Shown: in pieces, positions 1 to 6,804 of the stretch
Layout: every line of letters begins with the position of its first letter
How positions within the stretch are numbered: the first letter of the stretch is position 1
DNA from: Bacillota bacterium
GTDB taxonomy: Bacteria > Bacillota > DTU065
Length of the DNA stretch: 6,804 nt
NCBI GenBank assembly: GCA_012842235.1
Contig: DUTE01000160.1
Coordinates: 1-6,804 of the forward strand
Reading direction: 5' to 3'
Notes under the pieces: generated by a model
Database searches by the model: none
Told to the model about the DNA's origin: nothing
Seen by the model: only the letters and a program-made list of their open reading frames with translations
Program-made: the position numbers and the translations under genes

Positions 1-3000
1 ATTTTGCTTGGAGTGGCAATTTTACAACTAAAGGGGTTAATCCTGCTGATTACAACTACTGGATAGCACCACATCTTGGATTTAATTTAACTGATGGTGT
101 AGTTGATGGAGTTATCAACTTGACTTACAAAGATGGCTATCTTGAGTATAATGGGGATGCTTATCTTAAGGGAGTAAATCTAGATTATTATCTCTCACCA
201 ATTCCAATAACAAATGTTTCTGGCCATGTAAAATATAGTGAACAAGGCTTAGACAATTGGGAAATAACTACGAATATTGGTGAGACGATCTTAAAATCAC
301 AAGGTTATACTGCAGGTGGGTGGTTTGATCCTCGTTTTCATGCAGAAGTAGATATAGAAGAAGGCGATTTTAATATTGTTGAAGGCTACCTAAAATCGGC
401 TCTTTATGATCGTTATCTTTCTGTATTTAATGGCAAAGTTTCACCCCAATCAAAGGCTTATGAAAAAATGCTCGCCACCGATTTAAGCTGGATTGAACAG
501 TTGACTACAGAAGGGATTTTTACCGGTAAATTTGTATTGTCAGGATACTTCTCGCAGTTTTCTATCTATGGTGCAGTAAATGTTATTGATGGTCTTATAG
601 AACATCCGGATTTCCCAGAACCTTTAACAAAGGTAAATGGGTTAATTGGATATAAGGACGGAAATGTTTCCATAAATTCATTTGCCGGCGAAACAGTAGG
701 TGGGCTTTTTAATATCTCAGGAAGTATAGAAGATGTTTTGGCAGTGCCATATCTTAACCTACATGTAAACCTTGACGATCTTAGTCTTCAGTCTATTGTG
801 GAGAGTTATACTGATTGGGATGTTACTGGCTCATTAGATTTCAGTGCTGATATTGGTGGCTTTTATAATCAACCTTTTGCTCTATATGGTATTGAGATAT
901 CACCTGGTAATGTTTTAGACTACAATCATCAAGGAGTTAACCTTTCTGGTCGCTTAGCAAATGGTGTAGCAGAGATAGAGAATCTTTTTGGTAAAGCTTA
1001 TGGAGCAGAAATTAGAGCAAAAGGAACACTTCCTTTGCCAGCAATTTGGCAAACAGTGCTTTATCCTAATGAAAAGATGCATAACGAAAGTCTTTTTGAG
1101 TTGAATATAAAAGGCGTAGAGATCCAAGAAGTTTTAGCTTCTTTACCAGGAACTTTTGCTGATAAAGGATTGAATTTGGAGTCTATAGAAGGAATGGCTG
1201 ATCTATCTTTTCTTGCCAAGATTCCTAATTGGAGTTTAACCGAAGCTGATATAGCTGGTACGCTAGATCTTCCTAAAATTAGCTATGAAGATATTAAGGT
1301 AACAGATATCAAAGGCGGTTTTTATATTAGAGACAACGAATTAGGGGTTGAAAAGATTCAAGCCCAGATAGATACAGCATCTCTCTTTATTTCTGGGACA
1401 ATACCTTTTGAAGTAGATCAGAATCTTAATTTGGAATTGACTATAAATGCCTTTGAACCCCAATCATTTGCAGCAATTAGCCCTCAACTTAAAGATTTAC
1501 AAGGACGCCTTGATCTTTTATTTAATGTTGCTGGCAATCTAAATAAGCCACTTCTTACAGGGAAGATAGACTGGTTAACCCCAGGCTACAAAGATATTCA
1601 ATTTAAGAGACTCTACGGAGATCTGACTGGAACACTTAGTACTGAGACTATCAATTTATCAAAGTTATATTTAACGAGCAAAAGTGGTGCTACACATGAA
1701 ATAACAGGCTCAATTGATCTAAAAGATAGAGCCAAAGGTAGTTTAGAATTCAAAATTAGAGATCAAGACATTCACGAGATTCTTGAACCAATGGGTTATG
1801 AAGAATATGCTTCAGGTAATTTTTCTGCAGACCTTTTGCTTTCAGGTTATATAGAAGAGCCATATGTTAAGTTTAATCTTATTAAAGGTCCTGAGAAAAT
1901 TCTTGGCTTAGATACCGATAATCTTAAGATGACAGTAAGTTACGAAAACGGTGTAATTCTTGTAACACAAGGTTCAGGTAATATCGGTGGAGGCAGTTTT
2001 TCTGCTTTTGGTCATGGAGATATAGATGGAAATGCAAATTTACAATTTAGCCTTAAAAAAATCCCTTTAAGCTCGATTCTTTTACCTGAAGAATATAAGA
2101 AATATCTTTTTGGTGGTTTAGGTACTATTAATGGTCGGCTCTCTGGTACGTTAAAAAAACCAATTATTAACGGAGAAGCTGTAGTAGAGGATGCAATTAT
2201 TCTTAATGAACGCCTAGATCGTATTGGTATACTTTTTGCTTTTGCTGATAATAATCTATCAATTATTAATTCAGAGATTAAGTGGGGTCAGGGCTTATTT
2301 GTTGCCAAAGGCGAGCTAGATTTTGCTAATAAGAAAATCGCTAGTGAAATTGCTGCACTTAGAGCAGATATCCCTAAAATAGCTGCTTTGGCTGGGTACA
2401 GTCTCCCTGAAAATATTTGGGCAAATTTTGATGCTAAAGTAACAGGAACTCTAGATGATCCAATAGTATCGTTAAATATTTCTCGAGCATTATGGTCATT
2501 GCCAGGTATACAGCCTACTCTTACAGCTAAAGTAAAGTACGAAAATGGCATTATGCAAATCAATGATGCTTCGTTGTATGAAGGAAACTCATATATTCAG
2601 CTAGCAGGTAGCTTTAGCCAAGATGGTAATATATACGGTACATTGCAAGGTGATAGTATCGACCTTAAAACCATAAAAAATGCCTTTGATCTTAAACAAG
2701 AGATCAATGGTAAGGTGGCTTTTAAGGCTAATGTTAGTGGTACTCTTGAAAACTTCAAGGGTCTACTCGAATTACAGGCTAGCGATGTCTATTATGAGAA
2801 ACTCCAGCTTCAAGGTCTTTTAGGTTCGTTTGCCATAGATCCTCAAGGTATTAGAATTAATGAGTTTCGTGCAAGTATTGAAGGTAACGAACTAATTGCT
2901 TTAGGTACTCTGCCATGGCCAAAAGATATAGAGGCGTTTTCTCAAATACCATTACCGACAAACTCTCAAGATTTACCGCTAAAAGTCTCGATCAGATCTC

Positions 3001-4211
3001 CTAGAAGTAATTTAACTGCATTTAATGGTCTTATAAATGGTCTGGCTTTTGATAAAGGCCAATTAAAGATTGATCTAGATGTCGGAGGCAATTGGCAGCG
3101 ACCGAATTTTGCTGGGTATATCACTCTGACAGATACTTCATTGCACTATGATGCCTATTCAGAACCAATTGTTGATCTAAACGGTGATGTGGTCTTTTCC
3201 GGTAATAAAGCAGAGATAAGAGATATAAGTGCAAAGGTTGGTAAAGGCAGTCTGAAACTTGGTGGTTTAGTCTATTTAGACAGTGTAAATCCCGGTGTTT
3301 CTATATCATATGATATTCGAAAATTGCCCTACCATACAGATTTAGTAAAGACAGTTATAACTGGGCAGGGCCGTTTATCTGGTACACTGAAAGAACCGCG
3401 ATTAGATGGTATAATTGAGTTAGAAAATACAGATGTTAACTTAGCAGCATACAAAAACAATTCTCCTCAAAGTGCCGCAAAATTACCCCTTATACTTGAT
3501 CTATCTGTTGTTCACAAAGGAGAATTTCGTGTAAGAGGTATGGGTCTCGATGCTAAAGGAACTGGTAATGTTCAACTAACAGGGACTCTTAGTGATCTAA
3601 GATTAGATGGTAGAATTGAAGGAACTGAAGGTAGAATAAACTATTTAGATAATATCTTTGAAATCACGAGGGCTCAATTGATCTTCCAACGTTATAGAGG
3701 AGTTGTTCCAGTTATATCAGCTGAGGCACTCACGAGACTTCCTGATGCTGATATCCGTGTACAGGTAAATGGTAGTCTTGGGGATTTGCGAACAACATTA
3801 CTTTCTGATCCACCAATGGATGAGACAGATATTCTTAGGAAATTGACATTACATCGCTTTAGTTCTTTTGCCGGAGGAGATATTCAACAAGCTTTAACAG
3901 AAGAACTGTTAAGAATTGTTGGTAGTCAGATTGAGGCTACAGTGCTAGGTGATGTAGAAGATGCTATGAGAGAGACATTTAAACTTGATGAGTTTAGGCT
4001 TGAGCCAAATGTTATGGAGCGTACGGTGAAATTTAAGGCAGGGAAATATCTACTAGACAATCTTTATTTCACCTATTCGCGGACATTAGAGGTAAAAGCA
4101 AAAGAGATGATGAAGCTTGAATATAGATTAAGACCTCAAACTAAATTAACAGCATCATTAGATGATACCGGTGAGTTTCGCTTAGGTGTTGAATTTGGTA
4201 TCAGTTTTTAG
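1..4211 (+). CDS. tamB: TamB-family (DUF490) translocation/assembly module protein, 5'-truncated by the window edge
   Basis: This is the C-terminal part (at least 1402 residues) of a giant AsmA-like/TamB protein. The frame is open from the first complete codon at 3. The TTG at 120 is therefore an internal leucine codon, and the real start with its N-terminal membrane anchor lies upstream. Nearly the whole sequence is alternating polar/hydrophobic beta-strand with recurring G-T/N-L-x-x-P units (for example at 1527, 2139, 2439, 3081, 3375 and 3576), as expected for a long beta-groove. The diagnostic TamB C-terminal domain covers about 3560-4211: GRIEGTEGRINYLDN near 3609, then LIFQRYRGVVP, SDPPMDETDIL, and a terminal beta segment ending GVEFGISF. 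In known families TamB is anchored in the inner membrane, spans the periplasm and works with a BamA/TamA-type partner in outer-membrane assembly or phospholipid transport. The adjacent bamA fits this. Family assignment is secure; the exact role in this organism is inferred. Confidence 0.93.
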   Translation, partial: FAWSGNFTTKGVNPADYNYWIAPHLGFNLTDGVVDGVINLTYKDGYLEYNGDAYLKGVNLDYYLSPIPITNVSGHVKYSEQGLDNWEITTNIGETILKSQGYTAGGWFDPRFHAEVDIEEGDFNIVEGYLKSALYDRYLSVFNGKVSPQSKAYEKMLATDLSWIEQLTTEGIFTGKFVLSGYFSQFSIYGAVNVIDGLIEHPDFPEPLTKVNGLIGYKDGNVSINSFAGETVGGLFNISGSIEDVLAVPYLNLHVNLDDLSLQSIVESYTDWDVTGSLDFSADIGGFYNQPFALYGIEISPGNVLDYNHQGVNLSGRLANGVAEIENLFGKAYGAEIRAKGTLPLPAIWQTVLYPNEKMHNESLFELNIKGVEIQEVLASLPGTFADKGLNLESIEGMADLSFLAKIPNWSLTEADIAGTLDLPKISYEDIKVTDIKGGFYIRDNELGVEKIQAQIDTASLFISGTIPFEVDQNLNLELTINAFEPQSFAAISPQLKDLQGRLDLLFNVAGNLNKPLLTGKIDWLTPGYKDIQFKRLYGDLTGTLSTETINLSKLYLTSKSGATHEITGSIDLKDRAKGSLEFKIRDQDIHEILEPMGYEEYASGNFSADLLLSGYIEEPYVKFNLIKGPEKILGLDTDNLKMTVSYENGVILVTQGSGNIGGGSFSAFGHGDIDGNANLQFSLKKIPLSSILLPEEYKKYLFGGLGTINGRLSGTLKKPIINGEAVVEDAIILNERLDRIGILFAFADNNLSIINSEIKWGQGLFVAKGELDFANKKIASEIAALRADIPKIAALAGYSLPENIWANFDAKVTGTLDDPIVSLNISRALWSLPGIQPTLTAKVKYENGIMQINDASLYEGNSYIQLAGSFSQDGNIYGTLQGDSIDLKTIKNAFDLKQEINGKVAFKANVSGTLENFKGLLELQASDVYYEKLQLQGLLGSFAIDPQGIRINEFRASIEGNELIALGTLPWPKDIEAFSQIPLPTNSQDLPLKVSIRSPRSNLTAFNGLINGLAFDKGQLKIDLDVGGNWQRPNFAGYITLTDTSLHYDAYSEPIVDLNGDVVFSGNKAEIRDISAKVGKGSLKLGGLVYLDSVNPGVSISYDIRKLPYHTDLVKTVITGQGRLSGTLKEPRLDGIIELENTDVNLAAYKNNSPQSAAKLPLILDLSVVHKGEFRVRGMGLDAKGTGNVQLTGTLSDLRLDGRIEGTEGRINYLDNIFEITRAQLIFQRYRGVVPVISAEALTRLPDADIRVQVNGSLGDLRTTLLSDPPMDETDILRKLTLHRFSSFAGGDIQQALTEELLRIVGSQIEATVLGDVEDAMRETFKLDEFRLEPNVMERTVKFKAGKYLLDNLYFTYSRTLEVKAKEMMKLEYRLRPQTKLTASLDDTGEFRLGVEFGISF

Positions 4212-4216
4212 TAATT

Positions 4217-4249
4217 AAGGTCGAGGAAAACACCCTCGACCTTCTTTGT
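4217..4249 (+). terminator. Probable intrinsic terminator after tamB
   Basis: A perfect 10-bp stem (AAGGTCGAGG at 4217-4226, CCTCGACCTT at 4234-4243) encloses a 7-base A-rich loop and begins 5 bases after the tamB stop codon. The tail CTTTGTAATT is only moderately U-rich, so termination may be partial, with some read-through into bamA. Position and stem strength favour a terminator over a chance hairpin. Confidence 0.65.
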
Positions 4250-4402
4250 AATTAGCGAGCATATATTTCCTTTAGTAAAAACAAATGACGTAAAAAGTAA
4301 AAGTTCGCGGTAACCCCATAAAGTGATGTAGTCTAATAGGGAAGGAATTACTACCTAGGTCGAGAATTATTCCAAAGTATCTTTTAGTAATTTGATTTGA
4401 TA
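4250..4402 (+). other. tamB-bamA intergenic region, probable bamA leader/promoter region
   Basis: About 150 non-coding bases lie between the tamB terminator and the bamA ribosome binding site. If the upstream hairpin terminates, bamA needs its own promoter here. Candidate -10 boxes are TATATT (4262-4267) and TCTAAT (4332-4337), but neither has a convincing -35 box at 16-18 bases, so no promoter is called. The stretch contains the palindrome ACCTAGGT (4353-4360) and a second copy of AGGTCGAG (4357-4364), which also forms part of the tamB terminator stem. I recognise no known riboswitch or small open frame. Confidence 0.35.
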
Positions 4403-4407
4403 GGGGG
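4403..4407 (+). promoter_or_regulatory. Ribosome binding site of bamA
   Basis: GGGGG lies 7 bases before the ATG at 4415. It decides the start: the longer frame opening at TTG 4397 would contain this site inside the coding region, whereas the ATG at 4415 is well spaced and leads straight into a normal signal peptide. Confidence 0.7.
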
Positions 4408-4414
4408 CAAGGTA

Positions 4415-6124
4415 ATGGCTAAGCAGAAACCTTCAGTTATGGCAGTAGTTGCATTCGTCCTCCTGATGTTATTATCATCCTTGGTATATGCAGAAGGTGC
4501 TATTGTAACATCTATAACAGTATCAGGTAATCAGGAGATATCTGCAAGCGAAATATTAGCAGTTGTTAAAGCGACTAAAGTAGGTGAGCCATTAGACGAG
4601 AATCATTTAATGGAAGACATGAATGCAATAACTGATTTAGGTTACTTTAGTCTTGTTGAAGTAGAACCTAAATTCTATCTCGGTGGAATGAGGGTTAATT
4701 TCAAAGTCGAAGAGAATCCTATTGTAAAAGGTGTAGAAGTTTCTCTAGATATTGATGAAATTCCTGTAAGTGAAATTGAAAAGCGTTTAAATATACCAGT
4801 GGGTGAGGTTTTTAACATCCAAAGACTTTCTCCAGAGTCTATGCAAGAGCTTGTTGAAGGCATTGCAACAGACTATGGGATATTTGTTGAGCCAACTGAT
4901 GCATATATTGATAATAATGCTGTATTTAAGATTAGCTTTGTAACATCAAGAGTTTCAGATATCAAAGTTACTGGATTAGAAAAGACTAAAGAACAAGTTG
5001 TTACAAGATATGTAAATATTAAACCTGGAGATATACCTAGAAGAAATGAACTAGAAAAAATTTATGGTAAGCTCTATAATACAGGTTATTTTGATTCAGT
5101 GAACATTTTCTTTGAACCAACCGACAAACCTTTGGAACAGACAATGGTCATTGATGTCAAAGAGAGAAAAACTGGACAAATCCTTAGTGGTTTAGGTTAT
5201 AGTTCAGTCGATGGGATTGTTGGTTATCTTCAATATCAGGAAGACAACCTGTTAGGCTATGGTCAAAAACTCTCTAGCAAAGTTGAACTAGGTAGAAAAA
5301 AGAGAATGATTGGCCTAAGTTTTTACGAGCCATTTTTGGGTACAAGTTCCACCTCTTTGGGTCTTGATTTTAACTATACAAAATCCCGCTTTGAATATAG
5401 CGATACTAATTTTGTAGAAGAAGACCGCAAAGGTTTTACTTTATCAGTAGGACGACCGATTACAGAGTATACTCGTTTGACAGTCAATGGAACAATAGAC
5501 AATAATCTGGAAAAAGTGTCAGCAACAAACACTGTATCTGACTGGAAAACTCGCAGTCTAGGGTTTATACTTAGTTATGATGATGCAAATCACTTTCTTT
5601 TCCCAAGTAAAGGACAAAGAGTTAGGTTGCTTACTGAGTTTGGTGGTAAAGTGCTAGGAGGAAACTATGCTTTCCAAAAGTATGATGCTGACTTTGCTAA
5701 GTATGTTAAACTAGACAAAAAAGGTAAGCATGTACTTGCAGGGCACGTCGGCGTTGGTGTTATCACAACTCCTGATGAAAAACTACCTGAGAATATGAAA
5801 TATTATCTTGGCGGCCCTGATACTGTTCGTAGCTACAAATTTGGTTCCTTTGATGAAGACCGTAGTTTGTTTGAAGGCAATCGCCGTTTTGTTAGCAATC
5901 TAGAATACCGTTATCTTATTACAGATCAGATTCAATTAGTGCTATTTGCAGATGCTGGACAAATCTTTGATAATGGTTTTAAAAATGAGAATTTCAAAAC
6001 AGGTTTTGGGCCTGGTATCCGTCTTAATACACCAATTGGTCCGATTCGTCTGGATTACGGTTTTGGCAAAGACGGTGGGAAATGGAGATCCGCATTTCAC
6101 TTTAGTTTAGGGCAAGCATTTTAA
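4415..6124 (+). CDS. bamA: Outer-membrane protein assembly factor BamA (Omp85 family)
   Basis: BamA is the central barrel of the machine that folds and inserts beta-barrel proteins into the outer membrane. The 569-residue product begins with a signal peptide (residues 1-26: basic start, hydrophobic core, VYA cleavage site). POTRA 1 spans about 29-102 (VSGNQ, LGYFSLVEVEP, LGGMRVNFKVEENP). POTRA 2 spans about 103-178 and is degenerate. POTRA 3 spans about 179-252 (VTGLEKTKEQVV, IKPGD, NTGYFDSVNI). A 16-strand-type barrel runs from about 255 to the end and closes with aromatic-terminated FHFSLGQAF, a typical beta-signal. E. coli BamA has five POTRAs and about 810 residues; short three-POTRA forms are known in diderm Firmicutes. 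The loop-6 motif reads VRSY (R472, S473) in LGGPDTVRSYKFG, where VRGY/F is usual. ompH follows 12 bases downstream, indicating co-transcription. A TamA-like paralogue is possible, but three POTRAs and an ompH neighbour favour BamA. Confidence 0.93.
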   Translation: MAKQKPSVMAVVAFVLLMLLSSLVYAEGAIVTSITVSGNQEISASEILAVVKATKVGEPLDENHLMEDMNAITDLGYFSLVEVEPKFYLGGMRVNFKVEENPIVKGVEVSLDIDEIPVSEIEKRLNIPVGEVFNIQRLSPESMQELVEGIATDYGIFVEPTDAYIDNNAVFKISFVTSRVSDIKVTGLEKTKEQVVTRYVNIKPGDIPRRNELEKIYGKLYNTGYFDSVNIFFEPTDKPLEQTMVIDVKERKTGQILSGLGYSSVDGIVGYLQYQEDNLLGYGQKLSSKVELGRKKRMIGLSFYEPFLGTSSTSLGLDFNYTKSRFEYSDTNFVEEDRKGFTLSVGRPITEYTRLTVNGTIDNNLEKVSATNTVSDWKTRSLGFILSYDDANHFLFPSKGQRVRLLTEFGGKVLGGNYAFQKYDADFAKYVKLDKKGKHVLAGHVGVGVITTPDEKLPENMKYYLGGPDTVRSYKFGSFDEDRSLFEGNRRFVSNLEYRYLITDQIQLVLFADAGQIFDNGFKNENFKTGFGPGIRLNTPIGPIRLDYGFGKDGGKWRSAFHFSLGQAF

Positions 6125-6125
6125 A

Positions 6126-6134
6126 AGAAGGGTG
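6126..6134 (+). promoter_or_regulatory. Ribosome binding site of ompH
   Basis: AGAAGGGTG lies in the 12-base gap after bamA. AGAAGG is 5 bases from the ATG at 6137 and 11 bases from a second in-frame ATG at 6143. The GGTGAT extension could pair with the 16S tail and would suit 6143 almost as well, so the start is uncertain by two codons. Confidence 0.6.
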
Positions 6135-6136
6135 AT

Positions 6137-6619
6137 ATGATAATGAAACAGATTAAAGGTTGGCGCCTATTTACTATTATTGCACTTGCAGTTGTGCTAC
6201 TAGGGACATTTGTTTTTATTGGTCAAGCATTTGATAAGGACACAAACCAAGGAATAATTGGTTATATAGATATAATGAGGGTATCGTCAGAGTTTAAGCC
6301 TTTTATCGATGTGCAAACACAAATTGATGTAGAAACACAGAAGATGCAAGACAAGTTTGATACGGAATCAAAAAATATGAAGGATGAAGCTAAACAAGAG
6401 CTATTTGTGAAGTATCAAAACGATCTTAATAAACGTATTAGCGACCTAAATCTTGATCAAAAGATGCAAGAAGCTCAACAATCGCTTTTTAACACAATCA
6501 ACAAAGTTGCACAAGAAAAAGGATTGAGTTGTGTGATTGATGCTGGAGTTATCTACTACGGTAATCCTGCTTTTGATATAACAGATGCTGTGATAGAGGC
6601 AGGCGCCAAGATTAAGTAA
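6137..6619 (+). CDS. ompH: OmpH/Skp-family periplasmic chaperone
   Basis: The 160-residue protein has the Skp/OmpH layout. A basic start (KQIKGWR) and a hydrophobic segment at about 11-28 form a signal peptide or anchor, with a possible cleavage after GQA (29-31). A short first strand, IGYIDIMRVSSEFKPF, is followed by a charged, Gln/Lys/Asp-rich helical arm (about 55-128) of coiled-coil character. The family-typical end follows: GLSCVIDAGVIYYGNPAFDITDAVIEAGAKIK contains the core strands and the DITDAVI motif. Skp proteins trimerise and hold unfolded outer-membrane proteins in the periplasm for delivery to the BamA machine, which fits its place directly behind bamA in one transcript. No lipobox is seen; the single Cys (C132) is in the core strand. 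An alternative start at 6143 would remove two residues. The last codons fall inside a terminal inverted repeat, but the frame and stop look intact and normal for the family. Confidence 0.88.
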   Translation: MIMKQIKGWRLFTIIALAVVLLGTFVFIGQAFDKDTNQGIIGYIDIMRVSSEFKPFIDVQTQIDVETQKMQDKFDTESKNMKDEAKQELFVKYQNDLNKRISDLNLDQKMQEAQQSLFNTINKVAQEKGLSCVIDAGVIYYGNPAFDITDAVIEAGAKIK

Positions 6620-6628
6620 TTCAACTAA

Positions 6629-6656
6629 GAGGATGGGCTTGCCCATCCTTCTTTTT
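6629..6656 (+). terminator. Strong intrinsic terminator after ompH
   Basis: GGATGGGC (6631-6638) pairs with GCCCATCC (6641-6648) around a TT, effectively a 7-bp stem with a CTTG tetraloop. It is extended by A6630-T6649 and a G-T pair, and followed by TTCTTTTT. It starts 10 bases after the ompH stop and ends the bamA-ompH transcript. A mirror copy at 6739-6766 exists only because of the terminal inverted repeat. Confidence 0.85.
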
Positions 6657-6678
6657 ACTTATTACTTAACCCTTAAAG

Positions 6679-6687
6679 AAAGGAGGG
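6679..6687 (+). promoter_or_regulatory. Near-consensus ribosome binding site of a lost downstream gene
   Basis: AAAGGAGGG sits 7 bases before a GTG at 6695, which is ideal spacing. It straddles the inner edge of the left arm of the terminal inverted repeat. Its quality suggests that a real gene begins here. Confidence 0.6.
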
Positions 6688-6694
6688 ACTATCC

Positions 6695-6714
6695 GTGACT
6701 AGCCGACCTATCCT
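6695..6714 (+). CDS. First codons of an unidentified downstream gene, cut off by the inverted repeat
   Basis: After the strong ribosome binding site, GTG opens a frame reading (M)TSRPI before it enters the mirrored arm at 6711. Read onward, it would stop at 6731-6733 after 12 codons, but those later codons are only the reverse complement of the ompH downstream region. I therefore treat it as the 5' stub of a real gene whose remainder is missing. In diderm Firmicutes the genes after ompH usually belong to lipid A synthesis or outer-membrane biogenesis, but six residues are too few to identify it. Confidence 0.35.
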
Positions 6715-6804
6715 TTCTTTAAGGGTTAAGTAATAAGTAAAAAGAAGGATGGGCAAGCCCATCCTCTTAGTTGAATTACTTAATCTTGGCGCCTGCCTCT
6801 ATCA

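Larger units (their letters stand above)
6591..6804. repeat. 94-bp perfect inverted repeat with 26-base spacer at the window end
   Basis: Bases 6591-6684 and 6711-6804 are exact reverse complements with no mismatch; the spacer is 6685-6710. The left arm contains the last codons and stop of ompH, its terminator and the start of the next gene's leader. The right arm runs exactly to the end of the window. Perfect identity over coding and non-coding sequence alike, together with the terminal position, suggests a fold-back chimera or assembly artefact at a contig end rather than an evolved repeat. If so, everything from about 6711 onward is not genuine downstream sequence. A real recent inverted duplication or a hairpin-type DNA end is the less likely alternative. 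Confidence 0.97.

Noticed and set aside
120..122. TTG as the start of the TamB gene
   Set aside because: The frame is open all the way to the left edge (39 more codons from position 3) with TamB/AsmA-like sequence and no ribosome binding site before 120, so the gene is truncated by the window.
2288..2563. Minus-strand open frame of 91 codons inside tamB
   Set aside because: It lies entirely within strongly supported TamB coding sequence and its translation resembles no family I recognise. It is a shadow of the + strand gene, as are the shorter minus-strand frames at 4675-4863 and 6446-6646.
4332..4337. TCTAAT as a bamA promoter -10 box
   Set aside because: No acceptable -35 hexamer or extended -10 TG is found at normal spacing, so it is mentioned only as a weak candidate.
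4397..4399. TTG as the start of bamA
   Set aside because: It would place the GGGGG ribosome binding site inside the gene and add six residues ahead of a normal signal peptide. The ATG at 4415 is better supported.
4261..4402. Riboswitch in the bamA leader
   Set aside because: I looked for cyclic di-GMP-like or other recognisable aptamer cores and saw only short, unconvincing pairings.
6711..6804. Second, reversed copy of the ompH end as a separate gene fragment or mobile-element end
   Set aside because: It is an exact mirror of the adjacent arm with no transposase, target-site duplication or independent reading frame, so it is described as part of the inverted repeat, probably artefactual.

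Overview
The window is AT-rich DNA from what looks like a diderm (outer-membrane-bearing) Firmicute, most plausibly Negativicutes-like. The reasoning is inference: it combines strong Shine-Dalgarno sites with TTG/GTG/ATG start usage and low GC, yet encodes outer-membrane biogenesis proteins. The gene order tamB-bamA-skp/ompH is the known start of the outer-membrane/lipid A cluster in diderm Firmicutes. No rRNA or other marker is present, so the lineage is not proven.

Layout, all on the + strand. Positions 1-4211 hold the 3' part of a very large TamB-family gene; its start lies off the left edge. A hairpin terminator follows at about 4217-4249, then a roughly 200-base intergenic stretch. bamA (4415-6124, 569 aa) encodes a signal peptide, three POTRA domains and a C-terminal beta-barrel. 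Twelve bases later comes ompH/skp (6137-6619, 160 aa), a periplasmic chaperone-like coiled-coil protein, closed by a strong intrinsic terminator at 6629-6656. Together these proteins would form a pathway: Skp/OmpH holds unfolded outer-membrane proteins in the periplasm, BamA folds them into the outer membrane, and TamB spans the periplasm as a lipid-conducting or assembly-assisting bridge.

The right end is anomalous. The last 94 bases (6711-6804) are the exact reverse complement of 6591-6684, around a 26-base spacer. The repeat includes the last codons of ompH, its terminator and the leader of a next gene. Inside the spacer is a perfect-looking ribosome binding site and GTG start that is cut off after a few codons. 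The simplest reading is a fold-back chimera at a contig end rather than biology. The true chromosome probably continues with another outer-membrane/lipid A cluster gene that is lost here.

I found no mobile elements, CRISPR arrays, tRNA or rRNA genes, and no clear evidence of a novel system. The points worth a second look are the terminal palindrome, an atypical VRSY motif in BamA in place of VRGY/F, its degenerate second POTRA, and the structure of the tamB-bamA intergenic region.
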